DNA of 64,000 bases from Allacma fusca (lineage: Eukaryota; Arthropoda; Collembola; Symphypleona; Sminthuridae), in contig OX359248.1 in the NCBI GenBank assembly GCA_947179485.1, positions 48,556,847-48,620,846 of the forward strand. The letters run 5' to 3'. Both the position numbers and the translations under genes were made by a program. Below the pieces are notes generated by a model. That model was not told the DNA's origin and did no database searches. It was given only the letters and a program-made list of their open reading frames with translations. Shown one piece after another: positions 45,487 to 55,740 of the stretch; within the stretch, counting starts at the first letter, position 1, and each line of letters begins with the position of its first letter.

Positions 45487-46037
45487 GGGAGCGTTCACAA
45501 ATGACGTCATCAAGATAGTGGGTGGGTGCTAACGGGAGATGATGATGTTGATGACGCAGTGGTAGGGTGGATTTGGCCAAATGATGACGTCATCAACCAA
45601 CGATTGTTTTGCTTAACCGTTAAAGGTTTGGTCGTTTGAATCAATCTTACTTGACATAAACTTGTGTGAATAGCAGAGCTGTCCAAAATACATGCTCACC
45701 AAATACAAATTACAAAATACTAAATACATTCTTCCGGCGTCGAAAATACAAACTACAAAATACAAAATACATTCTTCAGGCGTCGAAAATACAAACTACA
45801 ATATAGGCATATTCAGCCTAGTGCAGACATTTTGGGCATTTTTGACCCGGTTTTTTCGATAAGACCCACAAATTCGGCATAAAAGCCAGGGCATTTTCAA
45901 TTGTGCAACCCTGGTGATGATGACGTCATTACATGGGGTGGGTGCGTTGTTTCATCAAATGATGATGATTGATGACAAGTGTGTGACTGGGTGCCTAAAA
46001 ACCAGTATTTTGGATGATGTCATTTGTGAACGCTCCC
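45487..46037. mobile_element. MITE, 551 bp, TTA target duplication (PIF/Harbinger-like)
   Basis: Both ends read inward GGGAGCGTTCACAAATGAC followed by (G/A)TCATC, a TIR of about 25 bp with one difference. The element is flanked by TTA at 45484-45486 and 46038-46040. Inside are GATGATGACGTCATT words and a ~48-bp direct repeat of ACAAAATACATTCTTC(C/A)GGCGTCGA. There is no coding capacity. The 3-bp TTA duplication suggests PIF/Harbinger; this is an inference. Confidence 0.8.
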
Positions 46038-46040
46038 TTA

Positions 46041-46845
46041 TTTAAAGAATCTGATAAGTGTCAAAATTATTATGTTCATTTAGACTTTAAGGATAAAAAT
46101 CTGAAGCAACAAATCTGAAACTGATATTCTTATTCTGATTTGAATTATGACATCAGGTTTTGCATTTACACTCCTCGTGTTTGGTGAATTCGAAATCAGA
46201 TTCTGATTCGTCCTAGTCTAAAACCGGTATGACTTCCCTGTCCCTCCTTATTCCGGAGTGCCTGCTCCTGTATTATATTTATATGGGACGCCTTGGTTGG
46301 CGCCTCATACAAAACACACGTACATTTTAAAATTCTCTCAAAAGTTTTACATAATTTCGGAAAATACGGAGTCACAAGCTAGTATTTCAATAGTTTTTTG
46401 ACTAACCATTATTTAATTAAGCTTCTCGCGACACAATACTCTCTTTTTCCTGTTCCTTCTGGACGTTGTGTGCTTAAAATAAATAAAGTGAAACTACTGG
46501 ACACTGGACTCGGTGTGCTAACAACCCCTCGCCGAAAATTGGACACACTACTTCTCTCAAAAACAACGCGAGGCTGTCGGGAACCTACTTGAGAAACCTT
46601 TAAAAACGCCCGGAAGCACCAGGCTATATATTGGCAAATTATATTTGGCATATAAAGCAAAGGTTGGAGGTGTTTTCCGGGCACATTCTCAGGCGAGTTA
46701 CTTTCTACCTTGTAAAGGTTCACTTAATCCGTTGATACATAATAGAAGTAACAACTATTTTGGACAGTGGTACTGTCACCGAAATTTATTTTAACTCAGG
46801 TACTGTTAAGTCGTCGTGAGATTTGAGAAACTATTGGAAGCGGTA
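46041..46845. other. Probable 5' leader of LINE 1 and unassigned DNA
   Basis: No gene seen. From about 46400 on, GC content rises (CTCGCCGAAAATTGGACAC; AACGCGAGGCTGTCGGG), suggesting LINE 5' untranslated sequence, but the 5' end of the element was not located and no target-site duplication was found. Confidence 0.4.
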
Positions 46846-47613
46846 ATGTCATCGCCCGATCATTCCGACCGTATGGATAAAATTATGGAGAAATTGGAGG
46901 CTATGGATAAAAAACTCACAAAACTGGACGAAGTCATCACCTCGATTAACAAAATCAATTCCGCCGTGCGCTCACTAAACAAGAAAACTGAATCATTAGA
47001 CACGAAAGTGAAGAAGCAAGAAGAGGAGATAAAGACGCTGAAAAGTTCAATCCGTCAGATCAACAACAACCAAATATTCCTCTCTACACCGGATAGGAAC
47101 CAAAATCTCATAGTGAAAGGTATACCAGCCCCCACTCGACCAAGTCAAAACAGCGCAAAATCAATGATTAAAGGAGAACTACTTCCAAAGTTATGCAAGT
47201 CCACAGATGACGAACAAGAAACCGCAAAATGGTTCGATGCGGAAATCATCTCCACGAACATCCCAAATAGCTCACAATCTGCAACTAGGGTTTTGTACAA
47301 ACTGAAATTCAAATCCATGCGCTATCTCAGAAGTTTCCGATCAAAGTGGGTAGGATTAAAGAATACAAAAATATCGGTGTCAGATGACCTGAATAAGACG
47401 CAACGTGAAATTCTTTCATGCCTACTGAAGAAACGGAAGGAGCTTAAAGAGAAGAACACAAAAAGCTTTATTTATGCTAATAGATATCTCATCGTCAAAA
47501 ATGATTCATCGGTGGACACATTTTTTGAATCCGATGGTACCCAAATCTTCGAAATCGTCAGCATTCCAAATTTTAAACCCCGGGGCAATAGTCACCAACT
47601 ACCACAGCAATAG
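46846..47613 (+). CDS. LINE 1 ORF1 (coiled-coil nucleic-acid-binding type)
   Basis: An intact frame of about 255 residues from the ATG at 46846 to a TAG at 47611. Residues about 10-75 are heptad-rich (MDKIMEKLEAMDKKLTKLDE, KTESLDTKVKKQEEEIKTLK), a trimerising-type coiled coil. A basic globular part follows (LYKLKFKSMRYLRSFRSKW, LLKKRKELKEKNTKSFIYAN), as in ORF1 proteins that coat LINE RNA. Frame and stop position are notable: ORF2 continues in the same frame right after the TAG. Confidence 0.75.
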   Translation: MSSPDHSDRMDKIMEKLEAMDKKLTKLDEVITSINKINSAVRSLNKKTESLDTKVKKQEEEIKTLKSSIRQINNNQIFLSTPDRNQNLIVKGIPAPTRPSQNSAKSMIKGELLPKLCKSTDDEQETAKWFDAEIISTNIPNSSQSATRVLYKLKFKSMRYLRSFRSKWVGLKNTKISVSDDLNKTQREILSCLLKKRKELKEKNTKSFIYANRYLIVKNDSSVDTFFESDGTQIFEIVSIPNFKPRGNSHQLPQQ

Positions 47614-50600
47614 AGGCCAGGCGAACCCATATCTACACAACCAACTACTTGTAAAATAACATATTGGAACTGCAACGGCATTTGTAACTTTTTTAATTTA
47701 AATAAGTCTGACAAGGAATTAATTCTCAATTATGATATAATATGTCTGTCCGAAACCTGGAGTACACTCATTAATTATGATTGTAGCAATATTTCAGAAC
47801 TTTCAAAATTTCAAATTTATGTAAATCCAGCAGTTAAAACTGCGCAAATGGGTAGACAAAGTGGAGGACTGTGTATTTTGTCTAGCAAAGCTTTTACGAA
47901 GTTAAAATATTTTAACACATGATTTTTTGAGTACTATAATTTTAAGGCATAACAAATCGCATAAGTTTTTGATCTTGTTGTTTTTATACTTCAAACCAGG
48001 GGCTCAATATAACTATTCCATGTCAAAACTCGAAGAAGTAATTGAGGAGGTTTCAATGACATATCCAGGAGAACCAATGTACATAATCGGAGATTCAAAT
48101 GCGAGAGTTGGCAACTTAAACTGGAATCACGACAACAGTAATCAGAGACTTGAAAGGGGTCGGACAAGTCTTGATCGAGTGGTGAATAGCAGTGGGAAAT
48201 ACGAATTTGAATTTCTAACAAAGTTAGATTTTTCTTTACTGAATGGTCGCTGTCAAAGTGACTCCCCCGCAAACTTTACATATGTCACGCACAATGGGGC
48301 TAGTGTAATCGACTTATTTTGGTCCAACACTGTCGGATTACAATTAGTATATGATCTGAAGCCAATTCCGGTTACACTCTCCCCGCATTTTCCTATGATC
48401 TGAGCGTGGATGACCTGAATCTCGCAATTACTGAAGTCGTAAAAACAGCGGCCATTAAATGTGATATGGTAAAATCAGTCTACATTGGGAAATACAACTA
48501 TGGCAATAATAAACCCTGGTACGACCATGATTGCAGAAGGTCTCACAGTAACGTTCTAAATAAGCTAACGTATGTACGCAAAAATAACTACAACAAAGTT
48601 CAGCTATGAGAGTACCATGAAGCCAGACAATGTCACTCGGACATTATCAAAAATAAAAGGAGAGGATATTTTGATCACCTTAGAAAATGTCTCCGCAACG
48701 CCAACTCAACTAGTATTTTTTGGAAAACGTTTAATTTATTCAAGTCCCGTAAGAGCAATGAGAACCCTATCAATGTAGAGTCATGCCATAACTTCTACTT
48801 TGAAGTTATGCCTGCTAAATCTCTCGAAATTATTTTCGAAAATAGTTTCTCAAAAGTCGATGATCGGCTGGATGCGGAAATCACTTTTTCTGAATTAGAG
48901 TATGTCATTAAGTCGCTGCAGACTAATAAAACCCCGGGTACAGATGGTATAAGCAACGAATTCTGGAAGCATGCAACCTCAGATCTTTGCACCCGCTTAC
49001 TTTCTCTCTTTAATAGTGTTTTTACCTCTGGGCTGACACCCAAAATCTGGTCAGAAATTGAAATGTGCATGCTACACAAAAAGGGTGATAAGTCTCTCCC
49101 ATCAAACTATAGGGGTATTGCATTAATTAATACAATTACCAAAATGTTTACTAATGTCCTTTTTAACAGGCTATACCCATGGTGTGAAACTAGAAACGTA
49201 CTCCCTGAATCGCAAGCTGGCTTTCGGAAATACCGAGGCTGTAGAGACCAACTTTTCACTCTTTTGGCAATTATCCAGACAAAGTTAAGCAGACCGGGTG
49301 GGAAACTTTGTGCACTATTTGTCGACTTAGCTAGGGCTTTTGATTCCCTAAACCACAATCGCATGTGGAGAAAGCTAGACGCTTTTGGCGTGAGCGGAAA
49401 AATGATTAGAGTTCTCAAGTCCCTGTATGATAATGCTATTGTAAAAATCAGGGTGGGAAAGGTTTACACGAACCCCATTGACGTATCTCAAGGAGTTTTA
49501 CAAGGCGACGTACTAAGCCCTCTGCTGTTTGCTATCTATATATCTGATCTTGATGGTTTTAGGGAAAACAATGGAGCGACCCCGGTTTCCATGGGTTTGC
49601 AAAGCTCCATAAACCAGTTGCTCTTAGCAGACGATAACGTCACCCTAGCCGAATCAAAGCAAACTTTGCAGGCCAAAATCAATATTTTGGAGGAATATTG
49701 TAAGAATAATTACTTGAGCATCAACCTATCCAAAACTAAAATAATAATCTTTCGCAACGGTGGCAGAATTTTAAAAAATTGGGTCTGGTTTCTAAAAGGA
49801 TCTGTAGTGGAAATTGTTTCGGAATATACGTATCTGGGTGTGACTTTCTCATCATTTGGATCTTTCAGACGCGCATGTAAAGAAATGTCACGAAAATCTA
49901 TTGCTACTATTAGGCCCACTCTAAAAATACTAGGAACGTCTAAATGCGACTCTTGGGCCTCCAAAATGAAGCTATAAGACTCCGTAGGTATCCCCACAAT
50001 GACATACGGAGCTGAAATATGGGCTTTCGCATTACATGATGAGATTGAAATTGTTCAAAATCAATTTCTGAAAAAGTTACTCTGGCTCCCAAATGATACT
50101 CCCTCGTATGCACTTCGGGTTGAAACCGGCAGAGTTAGGATATTCTATAGGGTAATTGGATGGGCGCTAAAATATTGGTTGTCGATTCTATTAATGTCAA
50201 ACACAAGGTTGGTAAGGTTATGTTATGAAAGGCTAAAATTTGTTGGACGAAACTTACCGTTGTACAAACGCAAACCTCTATGGGCCAATTTTATTCGAGA
50301 CATTTTATTCAAGTATGGGTTTGCTTCGGTTTGGGAATTTCAGTCCGCCGAATATTTGTCGGGATTTTTCAAAGTAATAATGGCCGCTGTTTTTGACTCT
50401 TTCATAGAATACGACTTTACAACGAATTCAGAAATCCTCATTCATTCATCAGTACAAACGTATTAAATGCCATTTTTCTACGTCAAATTACCTAACGTAT
50501 ATGATTCCTTTTCAATATATTCGGTTGATGGCCAAAATCAGATTATGCTCATCCACGTTATATACAATACGTACAAAATATAAACTGTCGAATAACGAAA

Positions 50601-50797
50601 TATGCCATGATTGTAACCTACAAGAACCACACGACATATTTCATATGTTTGCAAAATGTCTCATGTACTCTCTTCCTAGAAAACTACTTATAGATAAATA
50701 TCAGACCAACAACTACTTCCAAAACGAATGTACTCTGCTTCAGATATTTGTATCCCCTTCAAGTGATCTTATATGTGATATATTTAAATGTTCATAA
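47614..50797 (+). pseudogene. LINE 1 ORF2 (endonuclease + reverse transcriptase), broken
   Basis: The endonuclease begins in ORF1's frame (ITYWNCNGICNF, DIICLSETW), hits a TGA at 47920, and resumes in another frame (YIIGDSNARVGN; VIDLFWSN) up to about 48400. The RT part (48406-49977, one TGA at 48607) shows NKTPGTDGISNEFW, YRGIALINTITKMF, QAGFRKYRGCRDQ, FVDLARAFDSLNHNRMW, QGVLQGDVLSPLLFAIY. The catalytic box reads LLLADD instead of the usual YADD-type box with an aromatic residue in front. A TAA at 49975 interrupts an otherwise continuous frame, followed by YGAEIWAF and a final Cys/His motif (CHDCNLQEPHDIFHMFAKC) in yet another frame. This copy cannot be active. Confidence 0.85.
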
Positions 50798-50950
50798 CTG
50801 CTCAACAAGGAAAAATCTATTTGCTACTCTTTCTGATGTATTTTATTTTAATTTAGTCTTAGTTTTAAGTTAATTTTACTCAATGTAAGTACATTCTGCC
50901 GTTGTATATGGATGATATGGGCACCGCCCGGGGAGAATCCTTAATAAACT

Positions 50951-50970
50951 CGTATCGTATCGTATCGTAT
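50951..50970 (+). repeat. (CGTAT)4, 3' tail of LINE 1
   Basis: Four exact pentamers right after AATAAACT at the end of the LINE. Confidence 0.9.
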
Positions 50971-50973
50971 ATT

Positions 50974-51983
50974 CATGGGGGTTTGCAGGAGTAGTCCAGC
51001 ACTGAATGTACTCAACTACCATTGTTGAGGAATGGCTTCAAAGCCAAATGCCCCTGCAATCGCAGAGGTGAGAGAAAGAGAGATGTTGAGGATGTGCCAC
51101 AAATTACATCATCCAAAAATTTGACAAATTACTACTGACTGACTGGATGACCATTCGTCGTCACAATGCAGACTGACTGACTATATAAGACGTCATGTGT
51201 GTATGTATACATATATTGGTATAGTATAATGCCACATGATATTATTCAAAACTGAGCTCGTTTGCGTAAAAAACTATTAATGGCGCTAACAATTAGTCGG
51301 CGTTGTTTGCCTGGTTTTATCGTCGAGATTTTATTATTGGCCATAGTCAATGTCAATAGCCATAGTAAAAATAGAAGCCTAATATTGAGTTCTACTGTAA
51401 ACGCGAATTTAAATTTTCTTTGTGAAATTAAAATCATCAGATCAAAAATCACAATAGATTGGCGATTATTACTGGAGCATCTCCCCGTGGAATATTTCAG
51501 GCCCGTGACAACCCAACGCCCGTGCGAGCCAGGACTTTTTACGTGCAAATTTTAATCGCCCGCTATGCTCTACCTTACACTTCTGTAAAAATGTATCGAA
51601 AATGTGCGTTTATATGTGACCTATTCTATTCCAAAGTTAGATGGATGACCCTAAATCCTTTAAAATCAATATTTTTGACTGTGTAGATAACTTGTCACCT
51701 TCGAAATATCGAATTATCTATAGTTACACTGATTCGGTAGTTATCCTGATTATAAACAAGCTGGAATTAATGATATTTAAAACTATATGACGGATTAGTA
51801 GGATCTTATTTGATAGTAAGGGTTTGTCCATTTATCAATCGCATTTCAAAATAAAATTGTTTTAGTGTAATTTTAAATCACCGTTACTTAAATTTTGTTG
51901 CAAGTCCCTGCTTTAAAAATCTAACATCAGTTACTCTGTACCTTATATTACTTTTCGATATAACTCTGTGGCTTTGTGAATTA
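50974..51983. other. Between LINE 1 and a MITE; contains a MITE-end relic
   Basis: At 51092-51120 GGATGTGCCACAAATTACATC matches the end of the MITE at 51984-52192, and GACTGACTGACTATATAAGACGTCATGTG near 51171-51200 matches its internal GACTGACTGACT/GACGTCAT words. A decayed copy of the same family of about 110 bp is likely. The rest shows no gene. Confidence 0.5.
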
Positions 51984-52192
51984 GGGATGATCACAAATGA
52001 TTTTAAATGCTGAAGTCGTTATTTAATCTTACGATTTAACACCGGGTTAAGAAAAAAAGAATGTGGGTTAAATAGGCGCAGAAGAATGACGTCATGTTAT
52101 GCAGAAGGGACTGACTGAGTACGTCATGTTAAATCATGCAAGGACAATATGACTGACTGACTAAATGCATGACGTCATTTGTGGCACATCCC
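51984..52192. mobile_element. MITE, 209 bp, CACAAATGA-type ends
   Basis: The ends read inward GGGATGATCACAAATGATTT and GGGATGTGCCACAAATGACG, a diverged TIR. The interior has GACTGACTGACT and several GACGTCAT words. The left flank is TTA and the right flank TTG, so a clean duplication is not preserved. The CACAAATGACGTCAT core is shared with the larger MITE at 45487-46037. Confidence 0.7.
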
Positions 52193-52446
52193 TTGGGTTC
52201 TGGGGGATGCACCCAACGCTCACATAAATGTGAGTTGATGTCACCGATGGTTCGTGAGAGGTGTGCCTCTGTAATAGCTAGACAGTGCACCCTCAGCGCG
52301 TAATGAGTTCATCTCCTTCTATGTTACATTGCTCTCTCCTCCATGGATTAAGCAAATTAGGTTAAGCGGGCTGTGTCCCAAGTAAAACTAACATACAATG
52401 CTAAACCTGAATGCTTGAAGCTTCCTCTCAGTTGCAATGAATTTAA
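52193..52446. other. Spacer between MITE and LINE 2
   Basis: No gene seen; a small perfect hairpin CTCACAT-AA-ATGTGAG lies near 52218. Confidence 0.4.
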
Positions 52447-55400
52447 ACTATTATTATTATTATTATTCTTTATTCACTGTGTCAAAAAGAGTCAATATAA
52501 ATATTGGTTTTCACCCCAGACACAAAATGTCCAATCCATACAGTAGAAATACAGTCATAACAAGAGGTCCGATTCATTTGGAGCAAAAAAAATGTTTTTT
52601 AAAGAGTAATATCATTACGCTGTACCAGAATATGTTTGATAAGCAATTTTTTGAAAGTTGTAAGTAGGCAATCACGCACTTTGAGCAGACTTGGGAGATC
52701 ATTCCAAAGCCTTACGCATAAGTAAATAACATTTTTTTCTCCGATTTTTAGTTTAGTTAATGGTTGGAATAGTACAATATTATTCGCAGAACGCAGACGT
52801 CCAGTGGAAATTTTGAAGAGTATAATACCATTAATGTAATTTACACAGTGTCCATAGTGTATCAGGGAATACATAAACTTATTACCATAGAACATCAATC
52901 GTTCAGATATAGACAGAATGTTATAAGTTTCATAAATATCAGCTAGAGTGTAAGGTACACGTGTAGGTTTTATTGTATGAAGACACAGGAGAAATTTGTC
53001 CAGCTTTTGCTGGATAGCGTCCATCCTGGACTTGCAGGTACCTCCCCAAACTAATATACAATAGTCTATATGGGAGAGCACAAAGGAATTAACAAGCATT
53101 CGTTTTGTGCTGTCATTTAAGAGTCGGCGAACTCTATACACAGCACCCATCATTTTTGAGATTTTTTTAAGGACAAGGTCAGCATGGTCTTTAAAACTAA
53201 GTTTCTCATCTATTAGGATACCTAGATACTTAAAGCACCAAACTCGCTGCAATCGCTCATCATTGATAGATAATTTACAATCAGTGTCTATGTTACATGA
53301 CTTATGATATACCACATACATTGTCTTGGCTGTGCTAATAGTGAGAGCATTTTCCTGCATCCATACATTAAGCTTATTTAGCCAGACCTGCATTTTCATG
53401 AACAGAGTATTAACACATGTATCGTATATAAACAAAACGAGGTCATCTGCATAACATACGTAATCTATGGATAGCAACTTGTTGATATCTGAAAAAAACA
53501 TTATGAAGAGATATGGGCCAAGAATAGACCCCTGTGGAACACCATTGATATCTACATAGCATTTAGACACCACATTGTTGACAACAATTTTGAAAGTCCT
53601 TTTATATAAATATTCAGATAAGATCATTAAGAGTCTAGGGTCGCAATTAAAATTCTGGTTGATTTTTTGGAGCAAGAGAATTCTGGATACTGAGTTGAAG
53701 GCCTTCTTTAGATCCACAAATACCGCAAGCACCTTAACTGTTGGTATATTGAGATAGCTACACAGTTTGTGCATGAATACTAGTACTGCAGTAAAACATG
53801 ATCGGCCGCGTCTAAAACCATGTTGGTTCTCATCCAGACTTCTCTCACATTCAAATCTTAATCGATTGTAGACAATTTTCTCGAAGAGCTTATTCAAAAA
53901 GGGAGACTATGGATAGGGCGATAAGAGTCAGAACAGTACTTACTGCCTTTACCTTTATATATAGGAGTCACAGTGGCAGTTTTGAAGTAGCTTGGAAGAG
54001 TACATGTGGAAAACATTATATTGAACAAAAGTAGTATAGGCGTTACAATACTGGCTCTGGAAAATACTTCATAGTTAACAACATCATACTTATTAATTTT
54101 TCTTTTAAGTCCACGAAAGGCAGTCCAAACCTCATTGCTGTCAATATCGTTATAGTCAGAATTGCATTTTAATGAATTTTTGAATATCAAGATATCATTA
54201 TCAGTGTAGTTACAATCCACAGTAAAGGATCTTGCCAGTTCATCACAGATTTCATTATATTCAGTTAAATTAGCATTATTTACATACAGCTTCTCAATGA
54301 CTGTCCCCCCATTCCTGGAGATACCCATAACCTCATCTACTACATCCCACACAGCCCGTGGATTTGTCACATTTTTATTTAACTGAAGCTCAAAATATTT
54401 ACGTTTCGCTTCATATATATCTTTCTTGATTTTTGAGCGTAGTTGCTTAAACAAGTTCCAGTGTACAAGGGAATTATGAGTACATGCATAGCTTTTATAT
54501 TTGTCACGTAAAGTTATTTCCTTACGTATTTCTGGGCTAACCCAACACTTCGAGGAGGTTTTGACCCGCTTCACCTTTAACTCGGCAAGCTCATATAGAT
54601 GCTCACGAATTGTTGTACTTATAATATTATACACAAAGTCTATACTGTACTTTTTGTTGTTAAGAAATTCCCAATCTATTTTACAAAGCTCTGTATTGAG
54701 AGTATTCCAATCCATATGTTTGTAACTACGATACTTCATTATTTTTACAACATTAGAGGCTGATTTCTTAAAGCTATAGTCAAAGCAAATGTAGTCATGG
54801 TCAGAGATACCTGTTAAGAATGTTGACCAGTTAATACATAGTTTAGGGGTACATACAGATGGTCAATTAATGTACTAGACGATCTCTTGCCCAGTACTCT
54901 ACGAGTCTGCACATTAATGACTTGCTTAAAATTATGCATACTTAAGCTAGAGATTAGTTTCACTGTGTCTTGAGTCATACTGGATAAATCTATATTTATA
55001 TCGCCAACAATCATGTAGGGCAAATTAATTTGTGACATATTTTTAAAAAACGCATGTAAAAATAAGAAAAACTTTTCCACAGAAGCTCCTGGTGGACGAT
55101 AGATAACCAGAATAATGACGGACTGAAATTCATTTATGCCTATTTTACATGCAAGGTACTCAACCTCAGAGTTGTACATTTCAATATTCATCTCCAAAAT
55201 GTTAAACCTCATTCTCATGTAAATATAACAAAAGTCCGCCGCCTTTCTTGTGTGTGCGGTTCTTGGTAACTATATTGTATCCTTGAATAGAGTAAATTGG
55301 GATAGCAGTTTCGGATGAGAAAAATGTCTCAACACCCGCAAATACATCAATTGTCTTTTCGAACAACATATTCTTTACCTCCTCAAGTTTATGAAGTGCA

Positions 55401-55740
55401 AAATTATTAATATTGAGAAACAAGAACTTTACCAATTTACGCTGAGAGCAATGTGCACTAACAGTACCAGGCTCGTCTACAGATGCAGATATGTTTAGAT
55501 CAATATTAATTAAGCTGGGACATACATTCGTATCTCTACTCACACATGAGAAGCAATGCCAGAGATCCAAGGCGATACTCCTATACAATGATAAGCTCAT
55601 ATTTATACATTTTCTGTGGTAAGTACAAGAGCACATAGAGCAACGGAGAGTAAGCACCAACTTTCTGATTTTAAGCTTACACACTACACAACAAGCAGTA
55701 CTAGCCATAACTTCTAATAGATACTAAAATTTGGCAATGT
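52447..55740 (-). mobile_element. Non-LTR retrotransposon (LINE 2), minus strand, (AAT)n tail
   Basis: Read on the minus strand the order is PHD-like zinc finger, AP endonuclease, linker, reverse transcriptase, C-terminal domain, then AATAAAG and a run of AAT triplets (52447-52467) as 3' tail. The 5' end is placed near 55740 only because the coding part begins at 55708. The domain order and wording (VPQGSILGPYLF, YADDLVLF, ILVIYRPPG) fit the Jockey/CR1-type group. Confidence 0.85.
52599..55708 (-). pseudogene. LINE 2 ORF (PHD finger, endonuclease, RT), two or more frameshifts
   Basis: It starts MASTACCVVCKLK with a PHD-like Cys/His pattern (CxxC ... CSMCSCTYHRKC ... WHCFSCV). The endonuclease follows (FLFLNINNFALHKLEEVKNM, VFAGVETFF, KGGGLLLYLHE). 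A frameshift near 55210 leads to the second half (VIYRPPGASVEKF, MIVGDINIDLSSM, TLIDHLY). The RT region starts at 54739 with the linker (YKSYACTHNSLVHWNLFKQL; PIYKGKGSKYCSDSYRPIHSLPF) and shifts frame at about 53895. It continues as one 432-residue frame with HGFRRGRSCFTA, VFVDLKKAFNSVSR, GVPQGSILGPYLF, the catalytic CYADDLVLF, and KYLGILIDEKL. The RT half is remarkably open for a dead element, so the insertion may be fairly recent. Confidence 0.85.

Larger units (their letters stand above)
46846..50973 (+). mobile_element. Non-LTR retrotransposon (LINE 1), decayed, (CGTAT)n tail
   Basis: The order is ORF1, AP endonuclease, reverse transcriptase, C-terminal Cys/His motif, short 3' region with AATAAA, then the tail CGTAT x4 (50951-50970). 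A pentanucleotide tail replaces poly(A). ORF1 lacks CCHC knuckles but has a coiled coil. The C-terminal CHDC...H-x(4)-C motif fits I/R1/L1-like lineages more than CR1. The clade cannot be settled without a tree. The true 5' end lies somewhere before 46846. Confidence 0.85.

Noticed and set aside
44120-46390. A larger transposon enclosing the MITE (GTCCGTGAGTCCG words on the left, TTGGTTGGCGCCTC on the right)
   Set aside because: No matching ends or target duplication could be seen by eye.
46409-46723. 104-codon minus-strand frame
   Set aside because: Antisense to the probable LINE 1 leader and without features.
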